From Syntrophomonas wolfei subsp. methylbutyratica (GTDB lineage Bacteria; Bacillota; Syntrophomonadia; Syntrophomonadales; Syntrophomonadaceae): a stretch of 59,097 bases of DNA. Under the pieces are notes generated by a model. That model was not told where the DNA came from and made no database searches. It saw only the letters and a list, made by a program, of their open reading frames with translations. The translations under genes were made by a program, and so were the position numbers. Of this stretch, positions 51,592 through 59,097 are shown piece after piece (position 1 is the stretch's first letter; each line of letters starts with the position of its first letter). The stretch is taken from NCBI RefSeq assembly GCF_001570625.1, contig NZ_BBQT01000022.1, positions 1-59,097 on the forward strand, written 5' to 3'.

Positions 51592-51771
51592 TATAACGAG
51601 GTGAAATATGTCCCCGCGTCCATAATAGTGAGCAAAGCGAACATCAGTGGTGCCCGCAGGGTGCTTCTTTAAGCGGTCGGGTTCTATTAACAAAATAAGC
51701 AGCGGGTTCTAATCCCCCACCTCGTTGCAGCGCTGTGTTGAAACTGCTCCGCAGTTTCTTCCGATGCTTAA
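51592..51771 (+). repeat. Family A repeat, fullest copy (~180 bp)
   Basis: TATAACGAGGTGAAATATG (51592 on), the middle segment AAGCGGTCGGGTTCTATTAAC, CACCTCGTTGCAG (51718-51730, inverted relative to the left end), and the tail AACTGCTCCGCAGTTTCTTC then CGATGCTTAA. It lies between hbd and the PH-domain gene. This is the reference copy for the other partial ones. Confidence 0.75.
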
Positions 51772-51851
51772 ATATCTTTATGTTTATCTTTTTGTATTAT
51801 TGAACTAACAAATAAGTTCTACTTATATATAATATCACCTTAGCCGCTACC

Positions 51852-52703
51852 TTAATCACGATAATTATAAAACCCCCGTCCGCTTTTCTTACCCCAGTAA
51901 CCTGCTCTAACCATGGTAGAGAATAAAGTGTGCGGCCGGTATTTGGGGTCTCTGAATTCCTCATAAAAAACTTGGATACTGGCATATAGATGATCTAAAC
52001 CAATTGAATCTGCCAATTCCAGGGGACCACGCGGCATCCCCGCACCCAACTTCATGGCCAGGTCAATATCATCTTTTTCTGCCAATCCCTCCCCGTATAC
52101 CCATATAGCTTCATTTAAATAGGGAATTAGAATACGATTGACAATGAAGCCGGGACTTTCGCGGTTTACAACCACCGGATACTTCCCCAGATTCTGAACA
52201 AAATCTCGAGCTGTTTCCAAAGTTTCAGGAGAGGTATCGATGCCTTTTATTACTTCTACCAGTTTAACCGTAGAAACCGGATTAAAAAAATGCAGGCCTA
52301 CTATTCTATCCCGCCTGCGGGTAGAAGAGGCAATCTCTGCTATGGAAAGAGAAGAGGTGTTGGTAGCCAATATGCTGTGGGAGGGACACAAGTTATCCAG
52401 CTCAGCAAAGATTTGTTTCTTTATGGCCATGTTTTCCACTACAGCCTCAATCACCAGGTCAGCATCATGCAGATCTGCCAAATCAGTAGAACCTTGAATC
52501 CGCCCCATTATTATTTCTTTTTCTTCGTTGTGCAAAATTCCTTTTTCTATTTCTTTTTCCAGGTTATTTCCTATGGTCTGAAGTCCGTCCTTAACCAGAG
52601 TCATCTGCAAGTCCCGCATGATTACGCTGTATCCTCCCTGAGCGAGGATCTGGGCAATACCTGCGCCCATTATTCCAGCACCTAATACGGCAATTTTATT
52701 CAT
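51852..52703 (-). CDS. hbd: 3-hydroxybutyryl-CoA dehydrogenase
   Basis: This 283-residue enzyme has the NAD-binding GAGIMGAGIAQILAQGG, FFNPVSTVKLVEVI (catalytic His region: GLHFFNPV) and NRILIPYLNEA, all standard for Hbd. It oxidises 3-hydroxyacyl-CoA to 3-ketoacyl-CoA in beta-oxidation, or reduces acetoacetyl-CoA in butyrate formation. In a butyrate-degrading syntroph the oxidative direction is expected. No adjacent crotonase or thiolase gene is present. Confidence 0.95.
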   Translation of the reverse strand: MNKIAVLGAGIMGAGIAQILAQGGYSVIMRDLQMTLVKDGLQTIGNNLEKEIEKGILHNEEKEIIMGRIQGSTDLADLHDADLVIEAVVENMAIKKQIFAELDNLCPSHSILATNTSSLSIAEIASSTRRRDRIVGLHFFNPVSTVKLVEVIKGIDTSPETLETARDFVQNLGKYPVVVNRESPGFIVNRILIPYLNEAIWVYGEGLAEKDDIDLAMKLGAGMPRGPLELADSIGLDHLYASIQVFYEEFRDPKYRPHTLFSTMVRAGYWGKKSGRGFYNYRD

Positions 52704-52736
52704 CCCAAGTTAACTCCTCCCGTTCCTGACCCACTC

Positions 52737-52782
52737 TTAAGCATCGGAAGAAACTGCGCAGCAGTTTCAACACAACGCTAGA
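52737..52782 (-). repeat. Tail of family A with a perfect hairpin
   Basis: GAAACTGC and GCAGTTTC around GCA form an 8-bp hairpin, flanked by TTAAGCATCGGAA and AACACAACGC. It lies in the hbd-pfkA gap and may end the pfkA transcript. Confidence 0.55.
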
Positions 52783-52788
52783 TTCTTC

Positions 52789-53886
52789 CTAATACTTATC
52801 CCCAAAGCTTATGCCTACAGCCCGGGCTGCCCTTACCAACTCACTCTCCGGTTGTACTTTCCGTATCTCCTTTATAGCCTCCTTTATTGGTACGGCAGCT
52901 ATCATATCCCCCCGCAGGCTTACCATGGTTCCAAATTGTCCCGCCATGAAGGCGTCCATGGCTGCTACACCGTAGCGAGTGGAAAGTATCCGGTCGTAGG
53001 GAATGGGAGAACCTCCTCGCTGTAAGTGACCTAGAACGGTCACTCTGACTTCGATGTTGTTCAAGCGGTTTCCTATATCTTCAGCCACTTTCTGGCCTAT
53101 CCCTCCTAATCTTATGGGATCATGGCTGGTAGCCACCAGATTTCTAATAACCATCTCTCCATCTTCGGGAATTGCTCCCTCAGCCACTACAATAATACTA
53201 AAATTTTTACCCTGGCGGTAGCGCTGCGTAATTTTGCTTATTACAGCATCCATATTATAAGGTATCTCTGGAATTAATATAACATCCGCTCCACCGGAAA
53301 TACCTGCGTGAAGTGCTATCCATCCAGCATATCGTCCCATTACTTCCAGAACCATTACCCGGTGATGCGATTCAGCTGTGGTATGGAGCCTATCCAAAGC
53401 TTCCGAGGCGGTATTTACCGCCGTATTAAAGCCAAAGGTAACATCAGTAGCCGATAAATCGTTATCGATTGTTTTAGGTACCCCAACAATGGGTACCCCT
53501 TTTTCCGAAAAACGATCAGCAATATTAAGGCTTCCATCTCCTCCTATTACTACCAGTCCATCCAGTCCCAAATGTTCCATATTGGCAACGGCCCGGTCGG
53601 ATTCGTCACTATGCTGGGGGGTTCCCTCACTGATAGTAAAGAATTGAAAAGGGTTGTCCCGGTTGCTGGTGCCCAGAATAGTACCACCCGTATGACTAAT
53701 CCCCGATACTGCACGCAAGTCCAGTTGCATATAACGGTTTTCCACCAATCCCTTAAAACCATCAATAAAGCCAATTACCTCTACCCCATAATTGATAGCT
53801 GTTTTAGAAATAGCGCGTATTACTGCATTCAATCCCGGGCAATCGCCTCCACCGGTTAGAATTCCTATATGACGAATTTCTTTCAT
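52789..53886 (-). CDS. pfkA: 6-phosphofructokinase (G104/K124 type)
   Basis: This 365-residue kinase has GGGDCPGLNAVI, the GGDGSLNIA loop, PKTIDND and MGRYAGWIAL. Compared with E. coli PfkA, the residue at position 104 is Gly (ATP-type), while that at 124 is Lys (PKTIDND rather than PGTIDND). Proteins with this mix form a separate ATP-dependent group; PPi-dependent members usually have Asp104 and Lys124. The assignment ATP versus PPi therefore rests on Gly104. It should phosphorylate fructose-6-phosphate in glycolysis. Confidence 0.93.
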   Translation of the reverse strand: MKEIRHIGILTGGGDCPGLNAVIRAISKTAINYGVEVIGFIDGFKGLVENRYMQLDLRAVSGISHTGGTILGTSNRDNPFQFFTISEGTPQHSDESDRAVANMEHLGLDGLVVIGGDGSLNIADRFSEKGVPIVGVPKTIDNDLSATDVTFGFNTAVNTASEALDRLHTTAESHHRVMVLEVMGRYAGWIALHAGISGGADVILIPEIPYNMDAVISKITQRYRQGKNFSIIVVAEGAIPEDGEMVIRNLVATSHDPIRLGGIGQKVAEDIGNRLNNIEVRVTVLGHLQRGGSPIPYDRILSTRYGVAAMDAFMAGQFGTMVSLRGDMIAAVPIKEAIKEIRKVQPESELVRAARAVGISFGDKY

Positions 53887-53913
53887 TGTAATACCCCTCC
53901 TTACTTTAGAAAA

Positions 53914-53945
53914 CTATAACGAGGTGAAATATGTCCCCCGCTAAC
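53914..53945 (+). repeat. Left end of family A repeat
   Basis: CTATAACGAGGTGAAATATG and CCCCCGC match the family A left end; the rest of the element is not recognisable. Confidence 0.5.
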
Positions 53946-53964
53946 CCACTATAGTTGCTGCATG

Positions 53965-53997
53965 GTATAAAACAAGAAGGTGGGATCTCAGCCCACC
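53965..53997 (-). terminator. Terminator of htrA
   Basis: GGTGGG (53979-53984) pairs with CCCACC (53992-53997), and on the minus strand the stem is followed by TTCTTGTTTTA. Confidence 0.6.
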
Positions 53998-54052
53998 CGA
54001 ACCTGGCTTGTATAGTCTTATTATTCTATGTCGGCATGCATTATCCTGTTTG

Positions 54053-55207
54053 TTAGTTGCTTGGCTTTTCGGCCAGGCTAAGCGTTACCAGCAGAGGTTT
54101 TTGCTCCCTGATAATCTCCAGCAGGATTTTATCACCCACCCGCTTGCTTTTCAGTATCTCCTGCAGTTCATCATAATTATTGATAGTTTTCTTATCTACC
54201 TTGAAAATTACATCATATTTTTTTAAACCTGCTTGAGCTGCGGGACCACCCGCCACTACATTGGCTACTACCATACCTTCAGCTTGATTGACTCCAAGAT
54301 AGCTGGCCAGTTTTTCGTCTACCGGCTGTAACCATACTCCGATGTAGGGCCTAATCACCTTACCCTTATTGATTAGCTCGTCCAGTACTTCCTTGGCAGT
54401 ATTTATGGAAATGGCAAAACCTATACCCTGTGCCTGTGCATCAACCGCAGTGTTTATCCCAATTACTTCACCTTTAGTACTTAAAAGGGGTCCCCCGCTA
54501 TTACCCGGATTTATAGCGGCGTCGGTCTGAATCAGATTCTTGTATACCCGGTTTTCAATTTGAATGGGGCGACCTTTGGCACTGACTACTCCGGCAGTTA
54601 CGGTATGATCCAATCCGTAAGGATTACCGATGGCCACTACCCATTCTCCCACTCGTATAACATCGGAATCACCCATCTTCAAGGTGGCCAGTTTCTCTTT
54701 AGCATCAATCTTTAAAACCGCCAGATCCAGATCATAATCCTGGCCTACCACTCGGGCCTGGTACTTTTTATTCCCATTGAGGTTGACGGTTATTTTACTG
54801 GCCCCGTCTATTACATGCTGGTTGGTTACCACATAACCTTCTTCATTGATAATGAAACCGGTTCCGATACCATGCTGCTCATTTTGCCGGGGAATCATTA
54901 TATCATTGCCGAAAAACTGGCGGAAGAAAGGATCGTTGAAAAACTCATTGCCTCCGAAGCTTTTTCCCACTACAGTGGTTTCAATGTTGACTACTGCTGG
55001 GCTGGCCTTTTCCACCATATCAGCAACACTGCTTGGCCCCAGAACCACAGTATTTGCAGTCTGATTGGTGGTGGCTTGTGCCTGGATTTTACCTTCATCA
55101 CCTGTATAGTAATTGCAAAAGACCAGGCAGGCGCCTCCAACAACTACCGCCAACACCATTACCAATAATAATTTAATTGCTTTTGATGATCGAGTCCTCG
55201 TTTCCAT
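54053..55207 (-). CDS. htrA: HtrA/DegP-type serine protease with PDZ domain
   Basis: This 384-residue protein has an N-terminal signal anchor (res ~10-32), a trypsin-like domain with His (TNQHVID), Asp (DLDLAVLKID) and Ser (NPGNSGGPLLS) of the triad, and one C-terminal PDZ domain (AEGMVVANVVAGGPAAQAGLKKYD). It degrades misfolded exported proteins. ATG 55207 is preferred; a TTG 24 bases upstream is possible. It lies between pfkA and a YheC/YheD gene, all on the minus strand, with its own terminator. Confidence 0.93.
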   Translation of the reverse strand: METRTRSSKAIKLLLVMVLAVVVGGACLVFCNYYTGDEGKIQAQATTNQTANTVVLGPSSVADMVEKASPAVVNIETTVVGKSFGGNEFFNDPFFRQFFGNDIMIPRQNEQHGIGTGFIINEEGYVVTNQHVIDGASKITVNLNGNKKYQARVVGQDYDLDLAVLKIDAKEKLATLKMGDSDVIRVGEWVVAIGNPYGLDHTVTAGVVSAKGRPIQIENRVYKNLIQTDAAINPGNSGGPLLSTKGEVIGINTAVDAQAQGIGFAISINTAKEVLDELINKGKVIRPYIGVWLQPVDEKLASYLGVNQAEGMVVANVVAGGPAAQAGLKKYDVIFKVDKKTINNYDELQEILKSKRVGDKILLEIIREQKPLLVTLSLAEKPSN

Positions 55208-55397
55208 TTGCCTTTCCACTTCCTTTCGCAACTAATTATCTTTATTATATAACAATTGCGGCTACAGTCCATATCCCTCAAGTTGTTCTATGGGCTTATA
55301 TGGAGCCATAGGAAGGAAAATATTATGTTTTTATGAGAAAACTTTACAAAAACCCTTCTTGCCTAGGGTAAAAGTTGTCATAAAGCTTTTAATGCAG

Positions 55398-56735
55398 CTA
55401 AAAGCCTGCGAGGTAAGCGCTGTATTCCAAGGGTCGGCGAAAGGTGTTTTTTACAATTACCTGTGAAACTTCGCTCTCTGTTGTTTTGCGAGGCTTGGAA
55501 TTGACTTCTATAAGCCAGGGGGAACCATTCTTATCCAAGCCAATGTCCAATCCCAATTCCCCATAATTGGCCCGGCTTGCTTTCTCCAAGGTTTCAGCGA
55601 CCTGCTGGCAGAGCTGTTTAATTTGCAAGTTCTTTTCTTCGACCACTGCGCTTTTTTTATAAAGGTATTTGAGAATATGTTTGGTTTTTTCCACTCTACC
55701 ACCACTGGCCAAATTGGATACACTGCTTCCACGGGCAGCAACTCGTACAAAGCTTTTACTGATTTGCCATACTCCTCGCGCATTCTTTTGATAAACAATA
55801 CGCAAATCAAAGGGGGAACCCTTATAACTGGCCAGTAATATCCCCTGCTGGGCTATATACGCCCTGTTTCCTCGATAAACTTTGGTCTTTTTCATTAATT
55901 CTGCTACACTATCGGCAGAACTTCTAATTTTCCTTCTACCTGAAGTAACATAATGTAAGGTGCCCTTTTCATCTCGCTTTACTTTTATTATTCCCTTTCC
56001 CAGGCTGCCGTTCGCTGGTTTTAGGAATAATAGATTATACTTGGCCAGTAAATCCTTGAGATTCTCAGCTGTCAGCACTCGGGTTTCAGGTATATAGGGA
56101 TGCAATGAGGGATCATTAATTAAGAGCTGATACACTTTCCACTTATTCAAAAAAGAAGGATTAAAATATTTTAAATAGGGTAGTTGGCATAGTCTGTTTT
56201 TAGTATTCCTAATCAAAGATCGTGCTTCACTGCTACGACTTGGTATACGGTCATATACAACATCAGGTAGAGGATAAACATTTGCTATCCATACTCCCCT
56301 ATCTGGAGTTACTTGCTTGTAAACATAGCCCCTGGCAGTGTTATTAGACCAGTTTATGGAACCCGGGGTGAAGACATAGCTCTGGCCGACCAGGGTCTTG
56401 CCGATATTGCTGAGAAATATCAGTTCTGCCTGCATACTCAACGGGTCATATTCTCCACGGTTGGGCAAAAAGGTGGAAAGTATGCCTATGGTCGGTCCCA
56501 GGTGAATAATGTTTTCCCGCTGATCATAACGCAGTTTCATGCGCTTTCTCTTTTTTATATAAAGGGCTCGAGCCAAAGATGGGGAGAGCATATATGATTT
56601 TTTCTTAAGCTCCTGAATCACTAATTTACTGTTAATAACCAGATTTCCAACCCTTACTCTTATCTCACTTTGAGCCGGCAGAGATAATTTTCTCATTAAA
56701 TCTCTGGATATATATATTATTCCAACAGTATTCAT
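55398..56735 (-). CDS. YheC/YheD family ATP-grasp protein (445 aa)
   Basis: It has an N-terminal beta-rich domain (res ~1-90), then the YheC/YheD ATP-grasp: SRSSEARSLI, LFLKPANGSLGKGIIKVKRDE, DLRIVYQKN and the end DIGLDKNGSPWLIEVNSKP. Spore coat-associated proteins of this family are predicted peptide or amino-acid ligases. It is 62 bases downstream of a second long copy, so the two are likely co-transcribed. ATG 56735 follows GAGGGG. Confidence 0.88.
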   Translation of the reverse strand: MNTVGIIYISRDLMRKLSLPAQSEIRVRVGNLVINSKLVIQELKKKSYMLSPSLARALYIKKRKRMKLRYDQRENIIHLGPTIGILSTFLPNRGEYDPLSMQAELIFLSNIGKTLVGQSYVFTPGSINWSNNTARGYVYKQVTPDRGVWIANVYPLPDVVYDRIPSRSSEARSLIRNTKNRLCQLPYLKYFNPSFLNKWKVYQLLINDPSLHPYIPETRVLTAENLKDLLAKYNLLFLKPANGSLGKGIIKVKRDEKGTLHYVTSGRRKIRSSADSVAELMKKTKVYRGNRAYIAQQGILLASYKGSPFDLRIVYQKNARGVWQISKSFVRVAARGSSVSNLASGGRVEKTKHILKYLYKKSAVVEEKNLQIKQLCQQVAETLEKASRANYGELGLDIGLDKNGSPWLIEVNSKPRKTTESEVSQVIVKNTFRRPLEYSAYLAGF

Positions 56736-56797
56736 AATAAATAATCCCCTCTAAATATAATCACCAATTAACCCCCCATGGCCGGGGCCATAAAAAA

Positions 56798-58150
56798 CTA
56801 GAATCCAGCCAGGTAGCGACAATACAACATTGGTCTCTTAACTGAAAGCAGGCGGGTTTTCTTTTCCCCGATTAAAGTAAAGACCTGCCGGGCAGGTCTT
56901 AAATTAGCTTCAATAAACCAAACCTGTCCTCCTTTATCAATACCTATATCCACTCCCATCTCCCCACTGCTGCCTATACTCCCCTCCAGGGTACGACAAG
57001 CTTCCACCGCTACAAAGCGCAGCTTCTCAATAATTTCCTGCTGTTTTTCCTGATCGGGGAACTTTTCTCTCAGGGTGATTTCTAATTTTTGTCCGCTGCC
57101 CCCGGCTGATATATTGCTGGTGATGGAACCGGGTCTGCCCACGCGGCAAGCCATACCGGTAACATCCCAAATTCCGCTGTGATCCTTTTGCACCAAAATC
57201 CTAACATCAATAATATTACCCGCCGATTGTAGTAGATTTATCTGTTTCTGCGCTATATAAGTACGATTCCCCATTATCGGTTTCAAACAACTCCGTAATT
57301 GGGCCAAGCTGGAAGCGCTTCCCTTAACCAGACGACCATTTAATTGGTACTGATACTGGTAAACAGAATCATTTTTTTTCTTTACTACCCGGACAATGTT
57401 TCTTCCCTGGGAACCTGCCACCGGTTTTAAATAAACCGCAGTGTATTTCTTTATCATTCTGTCTACCTGGCTGAAGCTGTTGACCAGGCGGGTATCGGGA
57501 ATAAATGGTACAAGAGCGGGATTCTGGGTGATAACCCGGTAGGTTTGCCACTTGCCGATAAGTGCGGGATTTAAAAATTTTACGTCCATGTTTTCCAGTC
57601 TTCTCCTGATGTTTAGCTTTACCGGAGAATATGCTTTTTCTCGCGGGTAAACCACATCAGGAAGGGGAAAACGCCCTTGAATCCAGCCCTTATCCCCCCA
57701 GCTATAGCCGTGAATACTCTTACTCTTCCAATCAATACTGAAAGGACTAAAGGCAAAACATATTTGTCCCAGAGCCCGACCACTTTGAAGAAGCTGCTTA
57801 ATAAAGAAGGTCTGGCCTCCAAACGGCCTCCTGGCATCCCGGGAAGTCTCCGCCATAATCCCCACCACCGGCCCAATCTGAATAGTATTTCCCCGGGCGT
57901 TAACCGCATACTTACGGTTGGGACTAATACGCATCTTTCGTGCCAGGCTCGTATTAATAGTGATAGTATTGCGGCTTTTTTCAGCCTGACTTATTTTTAA
58001 AACCATATTCTTATAGTTTCGACCCACCTGAAACTTTATATTCTGCTCCTCTCCTATGCTCAGGTGGGCAGCCAGGTCGCCGCTTATTATTAATTCTTTT
58101 TCATCCTGTTCAGGTCGTAATTTTGCAATTAGCATTATAAATTCATTCAT
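56798..58150 (-). CDS. YheC/YheD family ATP-grasp protein (450 aa)
   Basis: The architecture matches its downstream neighbour: an N-terminal beta domain (res ~1-110) followed by ATP-grasp with YLKPVAGSQGRNIVRVVKK, DVRILVQKD and the metal-binding DIGIDKGGQVWFIEANLRP. This copy has GRNI where the others have GKGI, so its nucleotide or substrate handling may differ. It is the first gene of the pair. Confidence 0.88.
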   Translation of the reverse strand: MNEFIMLIAKLRPEQDEKELIISGDLAAHLSIGEEQNIKFQVGRNYKNMVLKISQAEKSRNTITINTSLARKMRISPNRKYAVNARGNTIQIGPVVGIMAETSRDARRPFGGQTFFIKQLLQSGRALGQICFAFSPFSIDWKSKSIHGYSWGDKGWIQGRFPLPDVVYPREKAYSPVKLNIRRRLENMDVKFLNPALIGKWQTYRVITQNPALVPFIPDTRLVNSFSQVDRMIKKYTAVYLKPVAGSQGRNIVRVVKKKNDSVYQYQYQLNGRLVKGSASSLAQLRSCLKPIMGNRTYIAQKQINLLQSAGNIIDVRILVQKDHSGIWDVTGMACRVGRPGSITSNISAGGSGQKLEITLREKFPDQEKQQEIIEKLRFVAVEACRTLEGSIGSSGEMGVDIGIDKGGQVWFIEANLRPARQVFTLIGEKKTRLLSVKRPMLYCRYLAGF

Positions 58151-58248
58151 ATTTACTTAACCCCGCAGTGTTTGTTTTGTATCATATAATATGAAAGCAA
58201 TGTCTTCTTTGCTAACAGTTAGTAAACATCTTGTATAAAGTAAGACTT

Positions 58249-58280
58249 GCTTCAGGTGGAGTTTTAACTCCATCTGAAGC
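58249..58280. repeat. Near-perfect hairpin (GCTTCAG/CTGAAGC)
   Basis: GCTTCAGGTGGAGTT and AACTCCATCTGAAGC pair over 15 positions with one mismatch and a two-base loop. It is at the start of the intergenic palindrome cluster. Confidence 0.6.
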
Positions 58281-58290
58281 TTAGCCGCAC

Positions 58291-58364
58291 TTATCCAGGG
58301 ACTTAGTCGCTCTTACTCCTGCCTATAGAGGCGGGAGTCTTAGAGCGAGTTAGTCATCGGATAA
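58291..58364. repeat. Long imperfect palindrome, 74 bases
   Basis: TTATCCAGGGACTTAGTCGC and GCGAGTTAGTCATCGGATAA pair outside, with TACTCCTGCCT/AGGCGGGAGT inside. It has no gene and no transposase nearby. It may be a palindrome-associated element or an IS200/IS605-like end. Confidence 0.6.
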
Positions 58365-58439
58365 AAGAGGAGTGTTTTTAGGAAAAGCAAGCCCTCAACA
58401 TAGCTCATAGATTAATCTTTTTAGGAGAGAATTATTTAT

Positions 58440-58904
58440 ATGAAGCTTGTCAGTGCATGCCTCTGCGGAATAAACTGCAAATATAACGGAGGTAATAATC
58501 TTAATCCCTATTTATTGTATCTGTGGAAAAAGAATCAGGTGATTCCTGTTTGCCCGGAGGAGTTGGGAGGCCTGTCAACTCCCCGTTGCCCGGCAGAAAT
58601 AATAGGTGGAAGCGGTGAAGATGTACTCCGGGGGCAGGCCCGGGTTATAGATGCGAATGGCAACGACCTGAGCCGGAATTTTGTGCAAGGGGCCTTGAAA
58701 ACGCTGGAGCTTGCTCATTCAAGCGGAGCGCATTCGGCTATCTTTAAAAGCCGCAGTCCTTCCTGCGGAGCTGGAAGCATATATGATGGCAGCTTCAAGT
58801 CTTGTTTGCGCTCCGGTGATGGAGTATGTACCGCTCTCTTGAAGCAAAACGGGATAAAAGTTATAAGCGATGAGGATATCATAATAGTAAGGGGTAAGGG
58901 GTAA
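58440..58904 (+). CDS. DUF523 (TudS-like) protein
   Basis: This 154-residue protein belongs to DUF523, with clear cysteines: LVSACLCGINCKYNGG, VCPEELGGLSTPRCPAEI and SRSPSCGAGSIYDG. A member of the family (TudS) desulfurises thiouracil with a [4Fe-4S] cluster bound by three Cys. The function of this copy is uncertain. ATG 58440 lies after AGGAGAG. It is transcribed divergently from the YheC/YheD pair. Confidence 0.88.
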   Translation: MKLVSACLCGINCKYNGGNNLNPYLLYLWKKNQVIPVCPEELGGLSTPRCPAEIIGGSGEDVLRGQARVIDANGNDLSRNFVQGALKTLELAHSSGAHSAIFKSRSPSCGAGSIYDGSFKSCLRSGDGVCTALLKQNGIKVISDEDIIIVRGKG

Positions 58905-58976
58905 ATTGATACCGGGCACATATACCCAAAATCTGCGGTATTATTTTGGATAAAACTTCTGATAAAACTTGATGTC

Positions 58977-59097
58977 ACTGCAAAAAGTTATAAATATGCA
59001 TTAGCTTGCATAAATATACCGCTCGCAGTCTTCGCATGGGCAACACCTGCGGCTTGTCTCGTGGCTCAAGGGGTGCCGCGCTGATCTCCCATCCTGG
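58977..59097. mobile_element. Family B MITE-like element, cut by the window edge
   Basis: It begins ACTGCAAAAAGTTAT and contains TTGCATAAATATACCGCTC, then a stretch (…CGCATGGGCAACACCTGCGG…) that is the reverse complement of part of the copy at 44719-45070. It is inverted relative to that copy and ~40 bases shorter up to the same point. It runs off the right edge. Confidence 0.7.

Noticed and set aside
1-59097. CRISPR arrays, rRNA and tRNA genes
   Set aside because: No regularly spaced direct repeats and no rRNA- or tRNA-like sequences were found by eye; a covariance-model search would be needed to be sure.

Overview
The window reads as a chromosomal segment of an anaerobic, endospore-forming member of the Clostridia. 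It carries a GerA-type germinant receptor operon, the sporulation protein gene yyaC, three YheC/YheD spore ATP-grasp proteins, an alanine T-box leader, indolepyruvate:ferredoxin oxidoreductase, 3-hydroxybutyryl-CoA dehydrogenase, an acyl-CoA synthetase and a phasin-like protein. A fatty-acid-oxidising syntroph close to Syntrophomonas wolfei fits this gene content and the moderate GC. That assignment is inference, because no rRNA or other phylogenetic marker was used. No rRNA gene, tRNA gene, CRISPR array or complete insertion sequence was recognised.

Layout. 1-6.7 kb: a small Pro/Gln-rich protein and a membrane protein, a phasin-like protein with a UbiB-family kinase, then an alanine T-box controlling an alaR-alaT pair. 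6.9-14.9 kb: a DnaD-like loader with a DnaB-like helicase, then speE, hisC, yyaC and iorAB. 15.2-19.3 kb: the gerA-gerC-gerB operon with a small membrane protein. 19.5-23.7 kb: a LysR regulator, a tandem molbindin, lemA with a TPM-domain gene, and an S-layer-homology protein. 23.9-39.1 kb is a defence island: mntA with a frameshifted hepT, hicB with a truncated hicA, a complete six-gene type 1 BREX operon (brxA, brxB, brxC, pglX, pglZ, brxL), and a Rpn-family nuclease. 39.3-46.7 kb: a DUF5652 membrane protein, a ketopantoate-reductase-like protein, an acyl-CoA synthetase, a CPA2 antiporter, a MITE cluster, a DUF503 protein and an exported M14/AstE-like zinc hydrolase. 46.7-58.2 kb, almost all on the minus strand: a predicted amidoligase with three ATP-grasp proteins, a YchF-like GTPase, a PH-domain membrane protein, hbd, pfkA and htrA. 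58.4 kb: a DUF523 protein.

How the genes work together. BREX blocks phage replication while PglX methylation marks the host DNA. Its promoter is nearly identical to the one in front of the upstream S-layer gene, and a MITE-like repeat lies between brxC and pglX. The target-recognition part of pglX looks compositionally foreign. Both toxin-antitoxin modules in front of BREX have lost the toxin and kept the antitoxin side, which looks like decay inside the island. The best candidate for an incompletely described system is the sporulation-type peptide-ligase group: a COOH-NH2 ligase with a basic Ser/Arg/Thr-rich tail, directly downstream of an ATP-grasp ligase, convergent with an exported carboxypeptidase-like hydrolase, and near two more ATP-grasp ligases. 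Two dispersed repeat families fill many intergenic gaps: family A (TATAACGAGGTG ends, with a GAAACTGC/GCAGTTTC hairpin) and family B (ACTGCAAAAA ends, 352 bp when intact).
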